This document shows positions 14,786-23,941 of a stretch of 41,006 nt of DNA, piece after piece (the stretch's first letter is position 1; the number at the start of each line of letters is the position of its first letter). The position numbers and the translations under genes are program-made. The stretch lies in NCBI GenBank assembly GCA_015229165.1, contig JADGCD010000003.1:1-41006 (forward strand), given 5' to 3'. The notes beneath the pieces were generated by a model. That model was given only the letters and a program-made list of their open reading frames with translations, was not told the origin of the DNA and did not search any database. This stretch comes from Nitrospinota bacterium. Its GTDB lineage: Bacteria > Nitrospinota_A > UBA7883 > JADGGD01.

Positions 14786-16393
14786 ATGGCCAGACGAGGG
14801 GGCGACGAACTTGACACGATCGCCCAACATTACGACCGAAACGTTGCGACCGATCACGACGACATCGGCGCCGCGCCACGCCCGTTGCTGTCGGATATCT
14901 TTATGACGGATCGGATGGGAGAGTCCCGCCACGAGTTGGTGACCCGCTTGTCAGACGCAGGCGAGCGGGAGCGCCAGTTGCGCGACGCCGTCGCCGTCGC
15001 CGACGCGTCACGCGACAAATATCTCGCCTTCTACAATCATGCCCCGGTCGGATTTCTGACCCTCGACGACGCGGGGGTCGTTCAGGACGCCAACCCGGCG
15101 GCGGCGCGCCTCTGCGGCATGCCGACCCAGCGCCTCGCCAGACGGCCCTTCGTCCAACTCCTCTCTCCGGACGAACGCCCCCTTTTCGAATCGAAGTTCG
15201 ATCAACTCCGCGCCGACCGCACATCGGCCACGCTCGATGTTCACCTGACCGGCGGCGACAACGCGGCGCTTTTGGTCCATCTGGAGATCGACGCCACCTA
15301 TCGATCCGGCGGGGAATCGCCCGACTTCCACATGGTGATGCAAGACGTCACCCCGGCGCGGGACGCCGACGAACTGATACGCAAGACCTTTGCGGAAGTG
15401 AGCCTGCTTGAAAGCAAGTTGAAACAGGAGGGCCGCTCCCTGCCACGCGATATCGGCCAGGAGCATTCGCACAAAGACATCGTCGGCAACAGCGAGGCCC
15501 TGCGCGCCGTTTTGGAAATGGTGGAGCAGGTCGCCCCCACCGACAGCCGGGCCCTGATCCTGGGGGAGACCGGCAGCGGCAAGGAGCTGCTGGCGCAGGC
15601 GATCCACAATCTCAGCGCCCGCCGCGACCGGCCGATGATCACGGTCAACTGCGCCGCCCTTCCGCCGACGCTCATCGAAGGCGAACTGTTCGGCAGGGAG
15701 AAGGGGGCCTACACCGGCGCCCTTTCAAAACAGTTGGGACGGTTCGAGCTGGCGCACCGTTCGACCATTTTTCTGGATGAAATCGACAGCGTCCCCCTCG
15801 ATTTGCAGGCGAAATTCCTGCGGGTTCTGGAGTGCGGCCAGTTCGAGCGGCTGGGAAGCCCCCATGCGGTCAAGGTGGATGTCCGGGTCATCGCCGCCTC
15901 CAACCGAGACCTTGCGTTGGCGGTTCAGGAAGGGACGTTCCGCGAAGACCTTTACTACCGGCTGAACGTTTTCCAGATACAGGTTCCCCCGCTTCGGGAG
16001 CGGCGTGAAGACATCATGCCGCTGGTCTGGTCTTTCATCGACTATTTCGGCAAGCGGATGGGAAAGCGTATCGAGTCGATCCCGAAACAGACGGCGCTGG
16101 CGATGCAAACCTATCCGTGGCCCGGGAACATCCGCGAGTTGAAGAACATGGTGGAGCGGGCAATGATCATCTCCACCGGGCCGCAACTGCACCTGGATGT
16201 CCCGCTGGTCGTCCGGGCGGCGTCCGGTTCGCGGACGCTGGACGAAATGGAGCGGGATCATATCATCGACGCCCTCGCCACCTGCGGAGGGCGCGTCAGC
16301 GGAACGGGGGGCGCCGCCGAGATATTGGGAATCAATCCGAAGACGCTCGGCTCCCGGATGGTCAAACACGGGATCAAGCGGAACAATACGTAA
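14786..16393 (+). CDS. PAS-AAA+-Fis sigma-54-dependent transcriptional activator
   Basis: Starting at 14786 the product has 535 residues. The ORF track starts at 14666, but the first 40 codons are AT-rich, lack a ribosome site and look like promoter DNA. A PAS domain (about 80-190) with NHAPVGFLTLDDAGVVQDAN is the sensory input. The AAA+ domain follows: Walker A GETGSGKE (260-267), the sigma-54 contact loop GAYTGA (307-312, a common variant of GAFTGA) and Walker B FLDE (329-332). A Fis-type helix-turn-helix lies at the C-terminus. No receiver domain is present, so it is not a classical response regulator. It follows the stress cluster and could control it, but no sigma-54 -24/-12 site was found by eye. 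Confidence 0.93.
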   Translation: MARRGGDELDTIAQHYDRNVATDHDDIGAAPRPLLSDIFMTDRMGESRHELVTRLSDAGERERQLRDAVAVADASRDKYLAFYNHAPVGFLTLDDAGVVQDANPAAARLCGMPTQRLARRPFVQLLSPDERPLFESKFDQLRADRTSATLDVHLTGGDNAALLVHLEIDATYRSGGESPDFHMVMQDVTPARDADELIRKTFAEVSLLESKLKQEGRSLPRDIGQEHSHKDIVGNSEALRAVLEMVEQVAPTDSRALILGETGSGKELLAQAIHNLSARRDRPMITVNCAALPPTLIEGELFGREKGAYTGALSKQLGRFELAHRSTIFLDEIDSVPLDLQAKFLRVLECGQFERLGSPHAVKVDVRVIAASNRDLALAVQEGTFREDLYYRLNVFQIQVPPLRERREDIMPLVWSFIDYFGKRMGKRIESIPKQTALAMQTYPWPGNIRELKNMVERAMIISTGPQLHLDVPLVVRAASGSRTLDEMERDHIIDALATCGGRVSGTGGAAEILGINPKTLGSRMVKHGIKRNNT

Positions 16394-16435
16394 GTAGCTC
16401 CCCGCCCATCTCCGATCGCCCGGCGCCGTTTCACC

Positions 16436-16981
16436 TTAGCGGGCGCCGCACAACACTTCGGGCTCGACGCACACGTTGTTCGCCGCGTCCCCCATCCATA
16501 TCTGTCCGTCCTGGATGGTGCATTGCAGGGTCATGGTCTTGCCGACCAGCTTCTCCAGCGAGCGGGTGGCGGTCAGGGGAATGTCCACCACGGTGAGGTT
16601 CTGATGGCCCGCCAGTTTCTCCGCCATCGGGCGCCACCAGAGGGGAACCGACCGGCCGCCATAGGCGTAGACATACACCCGTTGGGCCCGGTTGCAGGCC
16701 TTCCTGATCCGCCGCTCGTCGGGGAGCCCCACCTCGATCCACTTCTCGATCTCGCCCGACAGGCTCCTGCTCCACATGTCCGGTTCGTCCTTGGCGGCGA
16801 TCCCTTCGGTGAACGTCAGCCCGTCGGCGGCGTTCAGGGCGAAGGCGAGCAGGCGGACCACCGTCCGCTCGTCCGTTTCGGAGGGGTGCTGGGCGATGGT
16901 CAGCTTGTGGTCGTCGTAATACCCCCGGTCGATGTCGGCGACATGGAGGGTGGCTTTGAGTATGGTCGGCTTGAGGGCCAT
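16436..16981 (-). CDS. yaeQ: YaeQ family protein
   Basis: Start chosen at the ATG at 16981 (MALKPTILKATLHVADIDR), the normal YaeQ beginning; the ORF track extends it upstream with a low-complexity stretch. The product has 181 residues, the usual family length. Characteristic stretches are LHVADIDRGYYDDHKLTIAQHPSETDER, IEKWIEVGLPDERRIRKAC and the closing CTIQDGQIWM. YaeQ has a PD-(D/E)XK nuclease-like fold of unclear function. AAAGGA precedes the ATG. It is convergent with the sigma-54 activator gene. Confidence 0.9.
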   Translation of the reverse strand: MALKPTILKATLHVADIDRGYYDDHKLTIAQHPSETDERTVVRLLAFALNAADGLTFTEGIAAKDEPDMWSRSLSGEIEKWIEVGLPDERRIRKACNRAQRVYVYAYGGRSVPLWWRPMAEKLAGHQNLTVVDIPLTATRSLEKLVGKTMTLQCTIQDGQIWMGDAANNVCVEPEVLCGAR

Positions 16982-17063
16982 GGATTTCCTTTGCATTCCC
17001 GGAACGCCCCCGGCCACAGGGCTTTCGTCAAAAAGCCGAACCGCCCGTTGCGCCCGGCGGCGC

Positions 17064-17648
17064 CTATCTGATGACGAACGGCAGGCTCGCCTCGGCCACG
17101 GCGTCGGAGAGTTCGTCGTTGACGACGATCTTGTAGACATACTCTCCCGGCGCAAGGCCGGTGATGTCGATCTTGTTGAAGCCATAGATGTCCAGCGCCG
17201 GCTTGTTCCCCTTGTGGGTGAAGCTGCGGGCCTTGCTCTCCCGGTAGAGGATCTCCCCGGCGGCGGAAAGGAGGAGCATGTCCTGCGAGAAAGAGACGGC
17301 GTACCCCTCCGGCGTGACGCTGGTGAAGAGATTCGTCGGCTCGTAATAGAACTGGATCTCCCGGGCGTTGGTGACGACGTTCCCCGGGAAGGGGACAAAG
17401 GAGCCGTACCCTTCCACCGAGCGACAGAGGGTGAAGTCGACGATCATCAGGGGGGAGCGGTTCTGGATCTCGATGATCCGGTCCTTGAGCGCCCGGATCG
17501 ACGACGGCATGGGGCTCCCCTTGTCGGGGGCCGACCGTTCGGAGGTCTTCTCCTTCATTCCCTCCTTCTTCGGGCTCTCCACTCCGTTGGCGAAGGCGGA
17601 CGACGAAAGGGACAGGATCAGGGCGACGACGACGGGCGACAGGCGCAT
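17064..17648 (-). CDS. Exported protein of unknown function
   Basis: A 194-residue protein with a Sec signal peptide (about 1-20, ending in AFA). A Lys/Glu/Ser-rich linker is followed by an all-beta C-terminal region. The end (YGFNKIDITGLAPGEYVYKIVVND) resembles an Ig-like or FlgD-like strand pair, suggesting a carbohydrate- or protein-binding beta-sandwich. No catalytic motif is seen. It lies 29 bases downstream of the FG-GAP protein gene in the same direction. Function not recognised. Confidence 0.7.
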   Translation of the reverse strand: MRLSPVVVALILSLSSSAFANGVESPKKEGMKEKTSERSAPDKGSPMPSSIRALKDRIIEIQNRSPLMIVDFTLCRSVEGYGSFVPFPGNVVTNAREIQFYYEPTNLFTSVTPEGYAVSFSQDMLLLSAAGEILYRESKARSFTHKGNKPALDIYGFNKIDITGLAPGEYVYKIVVNDELSDAVAEASLPFVIR

Positions 17649-17677
17649 GGGGCTCTCCTTGCGTAACGGGTCTTCGG

Positions 17678-19255
17678 CTATTCTACGGGAAGGACGATGA
17701 CACCGCTATCCCGGACCATTCCGGGAACCGTCAGGACGAAGCCGACGGCGTCGGTCCGGGCATGGGCGCCCCGGTTCATCGGGATCAGGTCGACCACCGC
17801 CCCCTCGGCCTCCCGGTAGGCGTCCTCCACCACATACCCTTCCGGGGTGGGGCGGACGAACCAGACCGTTCCCCGGGTCAGGGTGGGGGTGGAGAACAGT
17901 CCCCGCTCGGCGTAGGTGGCCCCGGCCACGACCACCAGCGGCCCCAGCGTGGGGTCGATCACCCGTTGCGGAACCGGCGGCACGGCGTAGGAACGGTCGG
18001 GCGCTCCCCGTTTGCGGGCCACCACCACCCGGGGGGAGGCGCCGAACTCCCCCCCCCGCCAGGTGACGACGCCGCCGAAGGTGAAGAGGAGCAGATCCCC
18101 CCGGCTCCCCGACCCGGCCAGCTCGAAGGCGCCGTCGCCATCCAGGTCGAACCGGTTGACCCCCACCGGGATTTCGTTGCCGGTCATGGTCACCGCCGCC
18201 ACGAGCCTGAGGCTCCCCTCCTCCGCCGTGACCCGGCTGACCTTCATGGTCGGCGCAGGGAAATCCTCCATCCCCTCCTGCGCCAGCAGCGCCCCGTCGA
18301 CGGTCAGGGAAAAGTAGTGGGGCAGCCCCTGCTGCAGGGGGACAAGGCGCCGGTCGGCCAGCCGCAGGACGAAGGAGGCGAGCCCCTCTTCGCGGTAGGC
18401 GTTGACCAGCAGTTCGTCCGTCCCGTCGCCGTCCAGATCGTAGGGAACCAGACTGACCGGGGTGACCTCTCCCGCCCCGGCCTCCGCCAGCGTCACGAGC
18501 CGCTCCCCGTCAACCCCCACAACCTTGACGCCGCTCTTGGTGGCGTAGGCGAGGGTCAGGGAGGGATGGGCCGGGTTGGCCATGACCGTGGCCGACTGGA
18601 CCACCTCGTCCACCGGATAGCGGCGGATCGGCACCCGGTCGCGCAGGGTCATGTTCTGGCTCCGGTCGGCCACCAGCGGGGCGAACTGTCCGTTCCAGGG
18701 GCGTCCGAACACGCCGCCTCCCTCGGTGGCGATGGAGGTGGCGCCGCTGGTCGCCCCCGGCGCGGCGGCCACGGGGAGGGACGGCGCCCGCCACGGGTCG
18801 TCATACGCCGCCACCGCGATCCCCGCCGGATCGAGCAGGACCAGCTTCGTCCCCCCCCCTTCGCTCCAGGCCACGACCACCCGGACCGCGCCGATCCGCC
18901 GGGCCAGCAGGGCGAGGGCGTCTTTCTGCTCATCCCCCAACGGCGGCCCCGTCAGCGGCGTGCGACGGTCGGCCAGCCGTTTCAGGAAGAAGCGGGCGGT
19001 GTCGGCCGGGGCGACATCCAGCGAAGGGCGTTGCCGGGCCGCCTCCTCCAGCGACCGGAGCCGCCGGTCGGTGGCCGGGTCGCCCGCGGGGAGGGTCAGC
19101 CAGAGAACCCGCCGGGGGAAGGGGGGGGGAACGATCCCCTCGGCGGCGAAGAGCCGGTCGACCGTATGTTCCGGCGACGGGGCGGCGAGGGAGGGCGCCG
19201 CGTAAAGCAACAGAGCGGCGACCAGTGTCGAAAGAAGGCGGGACAGGAGAACCAT
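17678..19255 (-). CDS. Exported FG-GAP/VCBS-like repeat protein
   Basis: The ATG at 19255 (MVLLSRLLSTLVAALLLY) begins a signal peptide ending around SLAAP; the longer ORF-track start adds non-coding residues. The 525-residue protein has an N-terminal alpha/beta part (about 25-170) and then beta-propeller-like repeats with calcium-binding-type DxDGDG loops (VPYDLDGDGTDELLVNAY and VNRFDLDGDGAFELAGSG). This pattern resembles integrin-type FG-GAP repeats. It is 8 bases downstream of a second gene of like architecture. Function unknown; a surface or periplasmic binding role is likely. Confidence 0.75.
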   Translation of the reverse strand: MVLLSRLLSTLVAALLLYAAPSLAAPSPEHTVDRLFAAEGIVPPPFPRRVLWLTLPAGDPATDRRLRSLEEAARQRPSLDVAPADTARFFLKRLADRRTPLTGPPLGDEQKDALALLARRIGAVRVVVAWSEGGGTKLVLLDPAGIAVAAYDDPWRAPSLPVAAAPGATSGATSIATEGGGVFGRPWNGQFAPLVADRSQNMTLRDRVPIRRYPVDEVVQSATVMANPAHPSLTLAYATKSGVKVVGVDGERLVTLAEAGAGEVTPVSLVPYDLDGDGTDELLVNAYREEGLASFVLRLADRRLVPLQQGLPHYFSLTVDGALLAQEGMEDFPAPTMKVSRVTAEEGSLRLVAAVTMTGNEIPVGVNRFDLDGDGAFELAGSGSRGDLLLFTFGGVVTWRGGEFGASPRVVVARKRGAPDRSYAVPPVPQRVIDPTLGPLVVVAGATYAERGLFSTPTLTRGTVWFVRPTPEGYVVEDAYREAEGAVVDLIPMNRGAHARTDAVGFVLTVPGMVRDSGVIVLPVE

Positions 19256-19263
19256 GAGACCTC

Positions 19264-20724
19264 TCAAGGGGCGATAAGGGTCAAACATTCGAGGGTGGAG
19301 CTCCCCGCGCCGAAGGGGGCGAACCGGTGACGGGCGGCCAGAAGCCTTCCGTCGGGGAGGAGGGTCAATGCCGTCACCGGCCCCTCCAGCGCCGGGCTCT
19401 CCCGGACGACGTTCCACGCATCCCCCCGGCGGGCCAGCAGGGCGACCCGCCCGGTGGCGTATCCGGCGGAGGGGATGAAGGCCGACGAGCGGATATTGCG
19501 CGCCACCGCGAGCCGAATGGGATCGGCCATAACCACGGGCGCGGCGGAGAGTTCGAAAAGGTCCGTCCCCTCCCCCCCGTGGCGCAGGGGAACCGACAGG
19601 GGGGAGCCGCCGTAGCTCTCCCCGATTTTCCCGAAGGAAAGGTCGGCGCCGATCGGGCCGACAAGGCTTTGCCGGTCGTCGATGGCCACCGGGTCGGGGA
19701 GTCCGTCGCCGGTCAGATCAACGAGCGCCACCCCCGAGAGGGACGCCCCTTCCGCTAGCGCGACGAAAGGGGTCGCAGTGACTCTCCCCTCATGCCGCTC
19801 GAGCCGGACGATCCGGGGGGCCAGCGACCGGTCGGGAAGCTGCTCCCGCCCGTAGAGGAGTCCATCCCCCCCCGCGATGAGAAGCCACTCGATCCCCTCC
19901 GCCAGCGGGGCCAGTCCCCCGTCGTCGGCCACCCGGTAGATCCGGGAGCGGACCAGGGCGCCGACCAGGGAGGAGACGAACAGCTCCCCCTCCCGATAGA
20001 AAAGCCCCACCACCTCTTCCGGCTCGTCGAGCGGCGTCTCCCCCAGCGGCGACAACGTCGCGCCGTCGAAACGGTAGAGCGCCAGCCGGTTCCCGACACC
20101 GACGAAGAGCCGCACGGCGCCGTCGCCCGCACGATACGAAGCGAGCCCCCCCACCAGCCCGTCGACGGTCAGCGACGGTCCCATCGCCTCCCCCTCCGCC
20201 GGAGAAACGGGGGCGCCGATCCCGACCACAATCCGGGGGGCGGCAAGGAGCGGGGCGTCGAGACGGGTCAACGTCTGGTACAGCCGGAGCCGTTCGCCGG
20301 TGGGGGCGTAGAGGGAGAAGTCGGCCAGCGTCTCCTGCCGTTCGAGGGTCAGCTTGATCACCACCAGCCGGTCGACGCCGAGGGACGCCATAAAGCGGGC
20401 GGTCGTGTCGGGGGAGCCCCCCAACCGGTCGGCGTCGATACCGGCGTCCCGGGCGGCGCGGCTGAGGGCGAAGGGGGAGACCCACGCGACGCCGGGCCAG
20501 CGGGCGGCGGCGCGGGAGAGGGAGTCGGCGACGGAGGTCTCGTCGGCCAACGTGGAAGGGGCGTCGAGCAGGAGCGCTCCCATTGAGCCGACGGGGGGGG
20601 GGGACGCCTTATGCAACGCCTCCATCCCGTCGTCCAGCAGGGCCGCCAGAGGGGTGGCGCGGGCCGAACCGCTCCCGCCAATCAGCAGGGCGAAGAGGGC
20701 GAGGGGAAGGAGGATCGGCTTCAT
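19264..20724 (-). CDS. Exported beta-propeller-like protein, similar in layout to its neighbour
   Basis: A 486-residue protein with a signal peptide (about 1-23, ending in ARA). The N-terminal domain has a helix pattern and LGVDRLVVIKL strand like those of its downstream neighbour (ARRIGAVRVVVAW), followed by many short beta-repeats. One FG-GAP-like loop is visible (VALVDLTGDGLPDPVAIDD). The pair probably arose by ancient duplication. The short spacing suggests one transcript and a joint exported complex. No enzyme motif is visible. Confidence 0.72.
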   Translation of the reverse strand: MKPILLPLALFALLIGGSGSARATPLAALLDDGMEALHKASPPPVGSMGALLLDAPSTLADETSVADSLSRAAARWPGVAWVSPFALSRAARDAGIDADRLGGSPDTTARFMASLGVDRLVVIKLTLERQETLADFSLYAPTGERLRLYQTLTRLDAPLLAAPRIVVGIGAPVSPAEGEAMGPSLTVDGLVGGLASYRAGDGAVRLFVGVGNRLALYRFDGATLSPLGETPLDEPEEVVGLFYREGELFVSSLVGALVRSRIYRVADDGGLAPLAEGIEWLLIAGGDGLLYGREQLPDRSLAPRIVRLERHEGRVTATPFVALAEGASLSGVALVDLTGDGLPDPVAIDDRQSLVGPIGADLSFGKIGESYGGSPLSVPLRHGGEGTDLFELSAAPVVMADPIRLAVARNIRSSAFIPSAGYATGRVALLARRGDAWNVVRESPALEGPVTALTLLPDGRLLAARHRFAPFGAGSSTLECLTLIAP

Positions 20725-20750
20725 CGGCTCACATGGCGGTTCAGGGGCTT

Positions 20751-20759
20751 ATGATAGCA
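20751..20759 (-). promoter_or_regulatory. Possible extended -10 element for the FG-GAP gene pair
   Basis: On the minus strand TGCTATCAT lies about 26 bases upstream of the ATG at 20724 and matches the extended -10 form TGnTATAAT with one mismatch. No -35 element is seen. Confidence 0.4.
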
Positions 20760-21013
20760 CCGAAACAAAAGCCGGGGCCGCCGAAGCGCAGCCTTGCGGC
20801 CGTTCTCTTCCCCACCCGTCGATGAAGAGCCGCGTCTTCGCACCCCCGGTAGTTGAATTGATTTCCGTTCCGGGGGTACTTTGCCGCTCATCCTGGATGG
20901 GTGAAGCCCCCCTTCACCGAAACCCAAGAAGCGGGCGTAGACCGCGGCGCTACACGCTACCGGTAAGGCGTCGAGCCGTTGGCGAGACCCTCGCGCCGCC
21001 CCCGCGCAGGGGG

Positions 21014-22138
21014 CTAGAACTTGATCTGGAACTGGGTCCGGATCGCGTTGTACGACGACTCCCCCTCGGGCGAGAAGGTGGCGTACTCCATCTGAACCTT
21101 AAACGCTTCCCCCAGATAGTAGTTGAGCGTCACCTCGGTCTCGTCGGTCGTCCGCTCGTGGTCGGGGGCGCCGTGGACGATCCCTTTGTCGGCCTCCTTG
21201 GCCATCCGCCCCACCAACTCCAGCTTCGTCGGGATCAGGAAAATGCCGGCCCGGACGAACCATGCGGTCATTTCGGCGTCGGGGAAATCGAAATCGTTCG
21301 AACCGGCCTTGATGTGGGCGTACTCGCCGTCGAGCCAGAGAAACTGCGGCACGATGGCGTACTCGGCGCCGACGGAATAGACCGTCCGGTCGATGTCGAT
21401 GGCGGTCAGCTCGGTCCCCGCGAGCGTGGCGCCGTTATGTTTGTTCATGGCGTAGGAGGCGGTGAACTGGCCATGCCCCCCCATGTGGGCCACCAGCCCG
21501 ACGGCGTAGGCGGCGTCACCGACGGCGTTGGAATAGACCGCCCCGCCGGAGACGTCCCCCCCTACCGCCATGTTGGCCCCGGAGCCGTTGGTGACGGAGA
21601 AGAGCAGGGAGAGGGGGTCTTTGGCCGGATCGCCAAAACCGAACTTGAGCCCGAGGTCCCGCGACGAGGCGTTCTGGGCGAAGAAGGCGGCGGTGAGGGC
21701 CGTCAGCCCGGCGTCACGGTCGATGTTCTTGAGCCCGGAGGCGCTGGTCATCGACTCTTCCCAGGTGATGAACGGGCGGAACCGGCCGAACTGGGCGTAC
21801 ATCGCCCCCCCCCGGACGCCGAACCAGTAATCGACCAGCTTCACCGAACCGCCGGCGCTTTCCATCATGACGTTGTAATAGACGGCCCCACCCAGCAGGT
21901 CCCCCTTCATGCCGGAGCGGAACCGCCGGTCCTTGAAGCCGAAGGCGGTGGTTTTTCCGTTTTCCCCCCCGGCGGTCTGCACGGTGTCCCCTTCCGTGGC
22001 GTCCTCCGAAAGGAGGAGCAACACCTGCCCGTAACCGTAGATCTGGTGGGCGTCGTTGACCATGTAGGCCCCCGCCTCCGACGGCGCAAACGCCAGCAGG
22101 GCCGCGACGGCGACCAGACCGGTGACAAAATTTCGCAT
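21014..22138 (-). CDS. Outer-membrane porin
   Basis: The ATG at 22138 gives a signal peptide (MRNFVTGLVAVAALLAF..., ending in AGA) and 374 residues; the longer ORF-track start is unsupported. AGGAGAGGG precedes the start. The mature chain is built of alternating beta-strands and Gly/Asp-rich turns, ends in a strand closing with Phe (TQFQIKF, the BamA signature), and has an early strand YGVRGG-like region (YWFGVRGGAMYAQFGRFRPF) typical of OprO/OprP-type or general porins. No specificity can be deduced. It stands alone, divergent from the binding-protein gene. Confidence 0.8.
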   Translation of the reverse strand: MRNFVTGLVAVAALLAFAPSEAGAYMVNDAHQIYGYGQVLLLLSEDATEGDTVQTAGGENGKTTAFGFKDRRFRSGMKGDLLGGAVYYNVMMESAGGSVKLVDYWFGVRGGAMYAQFGRFRPFITWEESMTSASGLKNIDRDAGLTALTAAFFAQNASSRDLGLKFGFGDPAKDPLSLLFSVTNGSGANMAVGGDVSGGAVYSNAVGDAAYAVGLVAHMGGHGQFTASYAMNKHNGATLAGTELTAIDIDRTVYSVGAEYAIVPQFLWLDGEYAHIKAGSNDFDFPDAEMTAWFVRAGIFLIPTKLELVGRMAKEADKGIVHGAPDHERTTDETEVTLNYYLGEAFKVQMEYATFSPEGESSYNAIRTQFQIKF

Positions 22139-22244
22139 TGGCCCTCTCCTCATTGTGTGTGCCGCGCCTCCGATGGGGACGCCTCGTGCCGATAGGGTCA
22201 ATTCTCTCCCGTTCCGCAAGGATGTCAACGGAATACGGATACCG

Positions 22245-22272
22245 TTGTCCCCTTCCCCCCGGCGGGTATAAT
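22245..22272 (+). promoter_or_regulatory. Sigma-70 promoter placing the start of transcription at the ATG
   Basis: TTGTCC (22245-22250), a 16-base spacer and a perfect TATAAT (22267-22272) lie directly upstream of the ATG at 22278. Only five bases separate the -10 box from the ATG, so transcription should start at or next to the start codon and give a leaderless mRNA. Confidence 0.7.
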
Positions 22273-22277
22273 GCCCC

Positions 22278-23624
22278 ATGTGCCATCTGTTCCTCCCCCT
22301 CGTCCTCGTTGCGGCTGCGCTTCTTGCGCCGGGCCTCTGCCGGGGCGCCGACGGGGTCGTCGAAGTGGGGGCTCTCCTTCCCCTCACCGGTGGCTACGCC
22401 CCCCACGGACTGACCGGGCAGCAGGCTCTGACCCTAGCGGAGGAGGCGATCAACGCCCACGGGGGGATCAAGGGGCGCCCCGTCCGGTTCGTGGTGGCCG
22501 ACACCGCCTCCGACCCGGCCATCGGGCTGGTCGCCGCCCGCCAGTTGGTCGAGGAACGAAGGGTGGCCGCCCTCATGGGGGGCCACTCCTCGGCGGTGGC
22601 CGAAGAGGTGGGGGAGATGATGGTGACCCGCCGATTCCCCTTCCTGATCACCTCCGCTACCGCCGACCGGCTCACCGACCCGGCCACCTATACCCCCCCG
22701 GGACGGCGTCTGGCCTCCCTGCGTCGGGAGATCGTTTCGGCCAAAGGGGGGGAGCGGACTCGGCTGGCGGCCCAAATCTCCCTTGTGGCCCAACAGGCCG
22801 ACCACGAGGGGAACGCCCTCGCCCCCCACTTCACCCTCTTCCGGATCGCCCCCTTGGCTTCCGACGGTGACGAAGGGGTGGCCTCTTTCCTGACGGCGGT
22901 GGCCCATCCCCGCTCGGCGATGATTGTCTACGAACGCTCCCTGGCGGGGGGCGCCCGGGCGGCCCAGTTCGCCCTGACCCTCAAGCGGCTCGGCATCCCC
23001 CTCCTCACGTCCCTCCCCTACAACCCGGCGGGCGCCGACTTTCGTCCCCTGCTCCACCATATCCGCAAAGAGACCCCCGACCTCCTCTATGTGGTCGCGC
23101 AGGGGATCGACGCCCCCCTGTTCATGCGGCAGGGGGCCGAACTGGGGATCGCCCCCCGGCTGATCGTCGGCGCGGGGGAAGGGTTCGCCGACGACACCTA
23201 CGGCGAACGGGCCGCCGGGGCGGGAGACGCGGTTTTCGTCAGCCCCCCCTGGACCCCCCGTTTCCCCTGGCCCGGGGCGAAGGAATTCGCCGACGACTAC
23301 CGGCGCCGCTTCGGAAACATCCCCGACCATCACGGGGCCCAAGTCTATGCAGGCGCCCTGGTGATGGCCGACGCCCTGAATCGGGCGACAGGACTCGAGC
23401 CCCGACAGGTGACCGAAGCCCTTCGGGCGACCGACCTGATGACCCCCTTCGGGCCGATCATGTTCGAACGGCGGGGAAAGGGGCTCCAGCAGAACCGCCC
23501 GGTCCCGCTCCTCCTCCAGTGGCTGGCAGGCAAGCCGAAAATCGTCTGGCCCCAGAGTTACGCCGAGGCGCCCTACGTCTATCCCATCGATTGGCTCAGA
23601 GGGAGAGAAGGAGACAACTGGTGA
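22278..23624 (+). CDS. Branched-chain amino-acid-type ABC transporter substrate-binding protein
   Basis: A 448-residue protein with a signal peptide (about 1-23) followed by a type-I periplasmic binding fold (Peripla_BP_6). Signatures include VGALLPLTGGYAPHGLTGQQALTLAEEAINAHGGIKGRPV near the start, the mid-domain SAMIVYERSL and a late AQVYAGALVMADAL. An internal basic stretch (about 135-180) is an insert relative to LivJ-type proteins. No permease or ATPase gene is adjacent, so it may be a sensor or work with transporters elsewhere. There is no ribosome site, in line with the promoter sitting on the start codon. Confidence 0.85.
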   Translation: MCHLFLPLVLVAAALLAPGLCRGADGVVEVGALLPLTGGYAPHGLTGQQALTLAEEAINAHGGIKGRPVRFVVADTASDPAIGLVAARQLVEERRVAALMGGHSSAVAEEVGEMMVTRRFPFLITSATADRLTDPATYTPPGRRLASLRREIVSAKGGERTRLAAQISLVAQQADHEGNALAPHFTLFRIAPLASDGDEGVASFLTAVAHPRSAMIVYERSLAGGARAAQFALTLKRLGIPLLTSLPYNPAGADFRPLLHHIRKETPDLLYVVAQGIDAPLFMRQGAELGIAPRLIVGAGEGFADDTYGERAAGAGDAVFVSPPWTPRFPWPGAKEFADDYRRRFGNIPDHHGAQVYAGALVMADALNRATGLEPRQVTEALRATDLMTPFGPIMFERRGKGLQQNRPVPLLLQWLAGKPKIVWPQSYAEAPYVYPIDWLRGREGDNW

Positions 23625-23800
23625 TGAATCATATATTTGGCTGCATCGACCGGCTACATTGACCGCACGCTGTCAATTATTTTCCCATTCTTGGAATCCA
23701 TCAGCCCCACCTGTCATCAAATCCCCCGTAGAAGGCGAACAGAAGGCCAGCAGTAGCGGTCTTCGCAAAGGACCATCCCGCTGTTTGGGAATGGGACGCC

Positions 23801-23920
23801 CGGTCCGTCGACACGACGGACCGCGGCCTTCGCCGACACCGACAGTTTTCATCGCCCCTGAAGGGAGGGTGAATCCCCCTATTCACCCCCTTATGGAGCC
23901 GGTTCGGGACGCCCGTCCCG
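23801..23920 (+). ncRNA. Candidate structured RNA: three consecutive hairpins
   Basis: Three independent perfect stems occur within 120 bases: 10 base pairs with a 3-base loop (23801-23823), 8 base pairs with a 6-base loop (23867-23888) and a 7-base-pair arm (23905-23920). Together with the terminator-like stem that follows, this could be a small RNA. No family was recognised and no promoter for it is clear, so the call is tentative. Confidence 0.35.
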
Positions 23921-23941
23921 GACCGTCTCCGCCAAAGAAGA

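Noticed and set aside
16982-17398. N-terminal extension of YaeQ in the ORF track
   Set aside because: Ser/Arg/Pro-rich frame shadow of the neighbouring gene; YaeQ starts at MALKPT with a ribosome site.
20354-22195. 613-residue plus-strand ORF
   Set aside because: Antisense to the FG-GAP and porin genes; low-complexity Arg/Gly/Pro composition with no domain.
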